From the NCBI GenBank assembly GCA_963989385.1, contig OZ022512.1, positions 28,665,899 to 28,729,898 on the forward strand: DNA of 64,000 nt, read 5' to 3'. The stretch is from Ctena decussata (lineage: Eukaryota > Mollusca > Bivalvia > Lucinida > Lucinidae). Each line of letters opens with the position of its first letter. Position 1 is the stretch's first letter. The notes beneath the pieces were generated by a model. It saw only the letters and a program-made list of their open reading frames with translations, was not told the DNA's origin and did not search any database. Of the stretch, positions 56,399 to 64,000 are shown one piece after another. The translations under genes and the position numbers were made by a program.

Positions 56399-59300
56399 AG
56401 CTAAGACACAATCAGGTAGGGATTTAGCAACTGGGCTTCGTTATATGCAGAGAAAAAGCAAGAAACAAATTACACTTTTATAATTTTACAATATTTGAAT
56501 CCGTAATTGAATACCCTTTATATACATATATAGGTTTTGGTACCTGTAACCTTCTGAATTGGAGAAAAATGCGTAAATATGCTTGAAAAATGGCATTTAT
56601 TGTGCGTTATGCTGTTGCAAGATTTTTTCCCTAATTTTTGAAAGCTGACATTTTTATTATATATTGCAGGATCTAAAAAATAAAGCTCATTTTACATAAA
56701 GATGCCTTTTGCTAAATTCTGCTGTTTGCGGATTAGACTTCGGTTAAAATCACTGTAGATATGTAAAATAATTCAAAGGCAGGGGTTCGTTATGCTTTTT
56801 TACTTTTTTGGGGTACCCATAAATGGAAGCATTTTGTGCCTAGGATGAGGTCATTTACCAGCTTTTTTCTAATCTGAATATGAATTTAGATATAGCTGAA
56901 TAAGTAAAAAAGCTTGTTGCACTTCTTGTTATTACTAGCATTATTTGACACCCAGTTGAAAAAAGGACTTTTTTGTAGAGTCCGTAGGCCCCATTTTTGT
57001 ACATCTCATATCATAAACATGACATCCTTAAATGTGAAAAATACTTCATTTTCTACTACAGTGCGACAGACCTTAGAACCACAATGAAAGGATTCTGGCT
57101 GTCACAATATGCAATTGACTTATGGATGACAATATGCTGTCCGTAGCCCCGTAGAGTCCGTAGCCCCTGTTTTTTATCAATGACTAAAATGATTCAAGTA
57201 AAAGGAATCTTTGTCAAAATATACTCATTTCATTACTTCCAAGTAGATGGTCACAAGGAAATACCATTTTGCCAAACAGGTAGTCCAAGGGATACGGCCT
57301 AGGATAATAATAGCGTATGTAGGACCCTGTTACATAGAAATGATGGAATTTTCAAATGTTTGACAGTATTTGTTTTAGCTTGTTTCAATGCTTTTGGAAA
57401 GGACTTTTGATATACAAAGTAGTTTTAAAAACTAATTATTTGAATTCTGTCAGCAAAAATGATTTTCCGTTAATTTTCTGTAATGCCATTGTGGGGCTAC
57501 GGACTCTACAAAAAATGTCTCGGAATGATTTGCTTATATCTACCAGCTCTTGCTTTCAGACTGCAATCTCTTAGAACCTCAAAGTTTGATGCCACAGACA
57601 TTAAGTGTTTTCCAGTTGTGTATCTGACTAGAACAAGTTCAAGCAGGGCCAGCAGACAATGTTTCCATTTCCCATAAGCATGATGATTTTGTCTCTGGAG
57701 AGAATCAAACAGAATATTCACCTTTTGTGATAAGCTCAGTTTCTATGTACCCAAACTTTGGTTAGAGTCAACAAACTTGCTACATGTGTAGGAATTCTTA
57801 GGAGAGATCTGCTGAATGCATATTGAGCCATGACCAATATTTCATGGTTCATTGAACTTAGCAAAATTATTCACCTTTTGCATTTAGCTTAGTTTCAAAG
57901 TAATGGAAAGAAATACTGTCTTCAAACTTGTTACATGATAACATATGGGGAAGATCAACAGAATGCAATGATGCATAAAGGGCCATGACCTACATTTTAC
58001 AGTTCAAAGAACATAGAAAATTTAGGTTCATCTGTTGTAATCTGCTCAGTTTTTAAGTAATCAGCTCAGTTTTTAAGTAATCAAATGAGATACAGACTTC
58101 ATTCTTGATAAACAGTAACAGCTGGGGAAGGAAAGCAAAATGCGTGAACCATGCCTGATGTTGACCTATGTTTCACTGTCCTGGAAAAAAAGCTTCTCCA
58201 ACTGTGTTTAAAGTTAGTCTCTCAGTTACTACAATTTATTTTGGCATACCCTTACATCTGTGGAAGGACAACTAAATACAGTATACCATATCAGATGTTG
58301 ACCAATATTTCATGGTTCACTGCTCTTAGAAAAATGCTTCATCAGCTATATTTAAGTCAGCCTCTCAGTAACTACAAGAGGCAGAGTCATAATACTTGGC
58401 ATATCCTTATTTCTGGGAAAGTCCAACAGAATGCAGTGAACCTTGTCTGGTATGGTGTTGACCTATATTTCATGGTCCAGTGAGTTTCCTCCTATTTCTA
58501 ACACTATTCATGAATTTGCATTATACTTGGTTCAGTGGTTTGGGCTGACACTGTGAGTGACCTCATACTAAATGTAGGTCAGTCTGACCTATATTTCATT
58601 GTCCAGTGGTTTTAACCAATATCTCTGACACTATTTCAAGGACTTGTATCATCCATGATGTAATGGTTCATTCAGATACAGTGATTGACCTCATATCACT
58701 TCTAGATCACTGTGACCTATATTTCACATTTCATTGAAATTGTCATACCTCTGGCAATGTTTTAGAGGTTTGAATTATTCTTAGGTGAACTTTCTGACAC
58801 TGCAGTTTTCTCATTTCACTCAGCCAGTATTGTCCATATTAAACATGTCTTCTGAACATTTTTGTTTAAGAGTCTCTTTTATTTCTTTTAGCTAGTATTA
58901 AATGTAAAGGTTATACTTTCATTTAAAAACACCCATATCTATGCTTATTTCAGCAGCTCTGATTGTAACATAGTCTGTGTGACAGTGTGCAGAGATTTAA
59001 AACATTTTTCTGACATCACGCAGAAGTGTATAGTCCGTAGCCCCATGTTGATAAAATAATTATTATGTTTGTAAATCTTCTTAAAGAATATACCTTGCCA
59101 CATAAATTGTTTAAATTATTCATTTCACATCAACTATCAATTCATATACATATTATAAAGTAGCCATACAGATCTTTTTGAGATTTTGGAAAAGGAGGTT
59201 GTTTGCAGTCAGTTTTTGTGTCAAATATCTTCTACATATCAGAAGAAAAGGGTGCAGAGTATGTTAAATCTGTATTTTGATATCTAAACAAGGGTAAGGC

Positions 59301-60282
59301 AAGTAGATGACATCAATTAGATGCTTTCTTTTCATAAATATACATCCTTGTTAGCATCTGTTGATATCATTGTAGATCCGTAGCCCCAAACCTGGTTTTG
59401 TATATATTGCATAACTGGAAAGTTTTAGTAATTTTGGCCATCATAATTTGTTTTAGATTTCAATATCCCACCCTTCTTTACTCATCTCTACTGTTTAACT
59501 GCTGCTGCACTGTTTGAAAGAAGAAAAATAAGTACATGTATAATTGTACACTAAAAAGATTTCTGATATCTTCTAGAGTACCGTCAGACATAAATAAAAA
59601 TAAGAAAGTTTGTATATTTTGCTTTAATGTAAATGTGTTATGCCTCAGAAATTCTCTGATACACAAAAAAACTTTTGATTCAGCTGGATTTTGCTTCACC
59701 AGTATGTTCTCATGAATAATGTGAAAATGTATAGTCCGTAGGCCCTTTATACTTTCCAAAAGCACATGATAAGTGGCTAACAATAACACAATTAGGCAAT
59801 AAAACAAAAATCCAGTGCCAGATGCGGGGCATCAAAAAAATATGTTACAGGGAAAAAATGCTTATCAGCCTCCTGCATTTTTCATAACTGAATTTGAAAA
59901 AACAGACATTTTTCAGGCATAAAATCCCTAAACTTTCAGACTTTCTGAAAAATAAGATAACACTGAAAATTTTCATGGCCGTTTGCCTTTTTTAACAGAA
60001 AACAAATAGGTACTGTTCCTGACAAAATAATTTGCAACTGGTAGATTAATAAGTATGAAAAATGTAAGCTTTATGCTTCATGCAGTAGAGTCCGTAGCCC
60101 CAATGGGGTGGGTATAAGTATCTACCTATATTATAAAAACCCTTACTTGAGATACAAAACCCATTAGGTACATTGTAGGTGAATGTTACAGGAAAGTATT
60201 GTTAAATAAATCCAGTACGCCAGAGCAAGTTCATTTTTCATCATTCTTGCAACATCTAATCCCTACCTGATCGTGTCTTAGC
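56399..60282. repeat. 3.9-kb region with recurrent GTCCGTAGCCCC, IR-bounded
   Basis: A 25-bp block, GCTAAGACAC.ATCAGGTAGGGATT, occurs at the left and inverted at the right with one mismatch. Inside, the motif (GTAGA)GTCCGTAG(G)CCCC occurs at 56977, 57139, 57153, 57493 (inverse), 59031, 59372, 59732 and 60085. Sequence between motifs is AT-rich and not repeated; the last four are 341-360 bp apart. A second theme at 57730-58770 repeats 'tgacc.atatttca..gttca' phrases about ten times. No frame above 110 codons and no domain. Its nature is not recognised. Confidence 0.5.
57730..58770 (+). repeat. Degenerate repeats with 'gacctatatttcatggtcc'
   Basis: 'gacc.atatttca.ggttca', 'cagctcagttt.taagtaa' and 'acagaatgcagtgaacc' recur at roughly 100-150-bp spacing with heavy divergence. 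A short exact duplication, 'tcagctcagtttttaagtaa', lies at 58044-58080. Confidence 0.55.
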
Positions 60283-61154
60283 CGTTAGAACTTTTCAAAA
60301 ATGTTTTTGACAAGAGGGTCCTTACATCCAAAAGAAGTGTTTAGCAGTACCTGTAAGTAACGGTAGGTTGTATTCTTTTTGTTTATAATCTGAGTTGTAG
60401 ACATCAAAATTACTTTTTTCTTTTGCAATTATGTCATCAGGTTCAGTTGTAACACAATGTGCATATCAATCTTGAACACTGAAATTTGGAACTTTGTAGA
60501 TTTTTTTTTTTGAGGCATAGGGGGTTGACAACTTTGAAAAAAGGCTGTCATTGCTCCAAGGTTGGCATACAATCTGAAATTATTACCACCATCTCAAACA
60601 GGATTGGGTGATGATCGATACCCTTTATTATATGGTGTCAACAGCAATATGCTTACTCCTGAAATCCATATTTTCTCCTCAGCAAATCAAATAAAATTTT
60701 ATTTCAACGTTTTAAAAAGGGCTCTGAAACACATACCGCGCTAGAATGATAAGTGAAAATAGGTAGTCCCCTCAAATACAAACCCCTGATTTTAATTCTA
60801 TGCAATAATTCATGAGGGCATTTGAAATGGTAGGCTAAACATTACGAAGGACTTTAGAAATGTTTTTTGGGCCAGCCTTGCTGCATATGTATTAAAGAAG
60901 TTGATTTTGATCTTAAGGGCTCTGAAACTGATGTCACTGGGATATTTCGTTATGTGGGTAATGTAAATACTTGCTCAGAAGCAGATTCCCTCCTGCACAG
61001 GACAACCTCTGATGGTAGGGTGTATTTTGTGTCTAGCTTGCCTGACAGGCTCTAAAAGTGACCTACCATCTAAACATGGCATATGCTGTGTGTTGCGTGC
61101 TAAGCCGAGTTGTTAACAAAATGAAGAGAATGAAGGATTTTAATATAGGGGTAC
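60283..61154. other. No gene recognised
   Basis: Contains the right member of the 21-bp inverted pair (60718-60738). A 62-codon + strand frame at 60867 has no domain I can name. Confidence 0.35.
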
Positions 61155-61349
61155 GTGTACTCACCGGATCTGGCCAAATCACAGGCTGATGAATTTAAGG
61201 GTCAGTTTTCGGATGTGTTTAACAAAAGTGAGCACACCCAAGTCCCCCTTCCTAATCACTCGGCTCCTTTCATGGAGGACATTCATGTTTCGGCAGAAGG
61301 TGTAACGAAACTTCTAAATTTTTTAGTTAAAATCATCTCCCTTGGCTGA
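61155..61349 (+). pseudogene. CR1-like LINE polymerase N-terminal fragment
   Basis: The frame reads SQADEFKGQFSDVFNKSE, then PFMEDIHVSAEGVTKLLNFL, matching the segment just before the polymerase of CR1-type LINEs (KAE.FN.QF.SVFT..., .M..I.V...GV.KLL..L). Neither the conserved KA.GPD nor any catalytic motif follows. Isolated fragment. Confidence 0.6.
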
Positions 61350-62184
61350 CTCTTCAAATAGAAAACAGGAAGTGTGGTCCATGAGAAAATGAGTTGTGAA
61401 AGTGACAACTACAAAGCATAGACTCAAGTTGAATTTCTCCTGTGGTTCCAGAGCTGCAGATGCTCAAAATGTTCCAAAATTTCAGTAAAGGGGTCCCTTC
61501 CCCATGGAGAATTTTGCGATGCTGATGGAATATCAGGCAGGGTAGGTCCTGGTCAGGTTGCCCCTTTGTGGGCAGCTAGATCTGGACCTACAATGTCTGT
61601 TACAGTAAATATCTGTCTGGGAGCCTGGAATCATGGAGGAATTTAGTGTGTCAGTGTAATTGGATGGACTTAAAAGTGAAAATTTAAAGCTAGTCGTGTG
61701 GCCTCCTAGTCATAGAAACTCTCATATGCGCACACATTTAATTGTGTATATTTGAAACTTTCCTCATGTTTGTTTCATGTTTATTTTGTTTGTATGTTTT
61801 TGACTTGTAGACCGGTTAGGGGTTTGGTCAATCAATAAAAACTCTCAAAACTCTCAAAACAGAAAAATTAAGTAAAAATCAATTTACAAGTTCTGCATTG
61901 ATGAAATATGTGGAAAGGTGACAAGTAGCTAGATTCATGAACCTTTTTATTGCTGATGAAAGTATTGCCATCACTGGTTCTTCACAATACATAGGAGGTT
62001 TAGCTATTTTTACCCCACCCATCTCCATTCACTTTTTTCTCCTTCACACTCTGATTCGATCATATCTGATCATTAAATCAGAGGACTTATGTGTTGGAAG
62101 AAGCCAGAAGTAGTTCTCAGCTGTATAGGGCTGGGAAATACTCTGTGAAACCACCGCAACCCCAAAGGGAACAGCTCGGGTTAA
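61350..62184. other. LINE-like 3' debris, no gene
   Basis: The part near 61690-61860 ('gtagaccggttaggggtttg', 'atcaataaaaactctcaaaa') looks like a LINE 3' end: an AATAAA-type phrase followed by a short 'ctcaaaa' tandem. Possibly belongs with the fragment at 61155. Confidence 0.3.
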
Positions 62185-62562
62185 GACAAGGGAAATAAGC
62201 TCCCCTCAGTACACATACTAGGGGATTTCAACTTCAAAGATATTGCTTGGCCAGACCGACTTAATAAGTCAGGATCAGTGTTAAGCCAGTCAGAGGGACA
62301 AATGATGATTGATGTCATGAATGACCATGGTTTAGAACAACTGGTGCATTTCCCAACTAGGGAGAAAAACACATTGGATTTAATTCTCACTTCGCTTCCT
62401 GGCCAGCTTCAAGAACTACATTCCCAAGACAAACTTAGTGATCATGATGTGATATCAGGAACATTGAAAATTTATTTCCCCCCAAAAAGGAAACCTCGGA
62501 GGAAAGTGTTTTTGTACCAAAAGGGAGATTTTGAATCGATGAGGAAAGAAGTGTCAGACTTA
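62185..62562 (+). pseudogene. CR1-like LINE endonuclease, left piece
   Basis: An open stretch reads VHILGDFNFKDIAWP, then EQLVHFPTREKNTLDLILTS, then KLSDHDVISGTL: metal-binding GDFN, the T..N.LDL.LT motif, and the catalytic SDH. The N-terminal third of the domain is missing or out of frame. The coding stretch is cut at 62562 by the element that follows and resumes after 63787. Confidence 0.8.
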
Positions 62563-63787
62563 GGGACCGACCATTTGATATTCTGGGGGGGGCCTGGTAT
62601 ATTTATCAAAAAAATTCCCTGTCTTTGGATATGCAAGAAAAAAATAACCTGGCTCCTAAGGGGGTTAAAAAAAATAATCTGGCCTCAAAGGTAAGAGAAA
62701 AAAATAACCTGTCTCCACCCAAAATTTCAAAAAAAAAAATATCGTCTGCAGATAATTCCATTGGAATTGAGTTTTTATAATGTCTCTGGCTTCTGGGGGG
62801 CTGCGCCCCCCAGACCCCCATATTTATAGTAATATTTTAATAGTATCTACAATTGGTTTACACCAGCGGGCCCGCATGAGCATACATTTACAAAAAACAT
62901 CCTATACAACTTTCACATACATGTATTAATGCTCTGCCACATTACTAAGTAAATGTTTCCACTAAAACTGAATTGCAAAAGAGTCACTAGCTTATGGAAG
63001 ACAAAACCAATAATGGCAAAATAGACACTCTAAAAGGCAAAAGTCTTAATATAAAAACCCTTATTTTTATCATCATCCCTAGTTTTTCTCTATTGTTTCC
63101 AGTCTTAAAATTGCCATTGAAATTGGAAAATTGCTTTAGCTTCTGGGGGGCAACGTCCCCCAGACCCCCCTTTGTTAAATTCTTAGCACATAACTTTCAG
63201 CCATTTTATTAATTGCCATTCATGTATAATGTGACTCTATCAGTAAGTATTTATCAAACTTTCTAAAGTATGAATAAAGCATGTTTGCCCCATACATTAG
63301 GATAGAAAAAAAAACCTTAAATTCCTAATGGTAGCCCTAAAACTTTGCCAAAATAGCCCTAAATCTTCGCCAAAATATCCCTAATTTAAGGCCTAATTTT
63401 TGCCAAACTCATACAGGGATGTTTGTATCTGTACCTTAGATGAAAAGAGTAACATGCTCCAGGCACTGGTTTGCAAAAGCAAGCTAAGCCATGCCTTTGG
63501 CCTGGTTAAAGACAGCACCATGTTCTTTTTGTGAGAAAAAAAGGTGTAAAAATACTGATGTGGGTAAAATAAAAGGATATTAAGGTCAAGTAAACAAGGA
63601 TCTGATAGTTCAGCTATAGAAGTAAAAAAAAAAAAAAAATAACCTGTTTGAGTTAGTTTCTAAAAAAAATAAATTAGCTCCCACAAAGTGAAAAAAAAAG
63701 AAATTGTTTCCAGAGGCCAGTGAAATAAAATGTTGTGTCTCCATCAAGAATACCAGGCCCCCCCCAGAATATCAAATGGTCGGTCCC
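62563..63787. mobile_element. 1.2-kb TIR element with TTA duplication
   Basis: Both ends carry GGGACCGACCATTTGATATT and continue CTGGGGGGGGCCTGGTAT, about 38 bp identical in inverse orientation. TTA is present on each side (62560-62562; 63788-63790). Interior stretches near the ends repeat A-rich 'aaaaaataacctg' phrases. No transposase frame. A truncated copy lies at 45321, and the similar end pattern at 14573 suggests a related family. Confidence 0.85.
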
Positions 63788-64000
63788 TTAGCAAAACATA
63801 GGTACTTCAGTGGTTACTCAGACAGGAAAACTTTGACTTGATAACCTCCTTTATTCAGGAGCCTGCTGAAAAAACCAGTAGGTCAACCCCTTCTGTTCCG
63901 TGGATAATCCCTGAGATAAGAAGAAAGATTCATAGAAGAAATAAGACACATGCGAAGGCCAAAAAGACTGGCAGTAGCAAACTTATAGGAAATAAGACAC
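63788..64000 (+). pseudogene. CR1-like LINE, right piece (runs off window)
   Basis: After the insertion the LINE continues: a frame reads SVPWIIPEIRRKIHRRNKTH then AKAKKTGSSKL, the basic linker between endonuclease and polymerase (PW.T.EIRR.I..RN...KAKKTG). The polymerase would lie beyond the window. Confidence 0.75.

Overview
The window looks like a gene-poor stretch of an animal nuclear genome, most probably a marine bivalve mollusc. This is inferred from the two Bcl-2-type genes with a spliced C-terminal exon, the LINE proteins, tRNA-derived SINEs with TCAA tails, many small inverted-repeat elements and abundant simple repeats. Species cannot be fixed from sequence alone. There is no bacterial-style gene packing.

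Host genes. Two two-exon genes on the + strand, 24.7 kb apart, encode related 176- and 177-residue Bcl-2-family proteins (15681-16673 and 40359-41538). Each has a BH4-like N-terminus, a BH1 core containing ELNW.R, a BH2 motif split by a phase-0 intron, and a short second exon encoding a hydrophobic tail anchor. They look like diverged tandem duplicates.

Ribozyme repeats. The most unusual content is a family of about 380-bp repeats. Each ends in a motif that folds as a type I hammerhead ribozyme, with core CTGAYGA, a 4-bp stem II, GAAA, a tiny stem III, the GUC cleavage triplet, and a 6-bp stem I. One insertion (14021-14459) splits a SINE. More copies sit inside a 7.6-kb array of four 1.9-kb units (21818-29408); each unit has one intact hammerhead, one with a mutated core, one 3' half and one decayed copy in reverse. 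The forward insertions share a 3' end and differ at the 5' end, resembling retrozymes moved by target-primed reverse transcription.

Other mobile DNA. A jockey/CR1-like LINE with two frame breaks and a perfect 13-bp target duplication (47183-50698) sits inside a TIR DNA element (47113-51321). A second LINE at the right edge is split by a 1.2-kb TIR element with a TTA duplication. Decayed LINE pieces lie at 7115, 18950, 53130 and 61155. Four tRNA-derived SINE copies, many palindromic MITE-like elements, two long inverted-repeat elements (12360-13912, 31791-34885), two small elements with GGTCCAT ends, and a 3.9-kb stretch repeating GTCCGTAGCCCC eight times complete the picture.

Layout. 1-15 kb: repeats, a GACGTC-rich minisatellite and the SINE/hammerhead nest. 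15-18 kb: Bcl-2 gene 1. 20-21.7 kb: nested hairpin element. 21.8-29.4 kb: hammerhead array. 30-40 kb: inverted-repeat elements and a SINE. 40-42.6 kb: Bcl-2 gene 2. 43-47 kb: MITEs and a SINE. 47-51 kb: LINE nest. 51-56 kb: GCATGC repeats, LINE relic and GGTCCAT elements. 56-60 kb: GTCCGTAGCCCC region. 61-64 kb: LINE fragments. All calls come from reading the sequence by eye; no database was searched.
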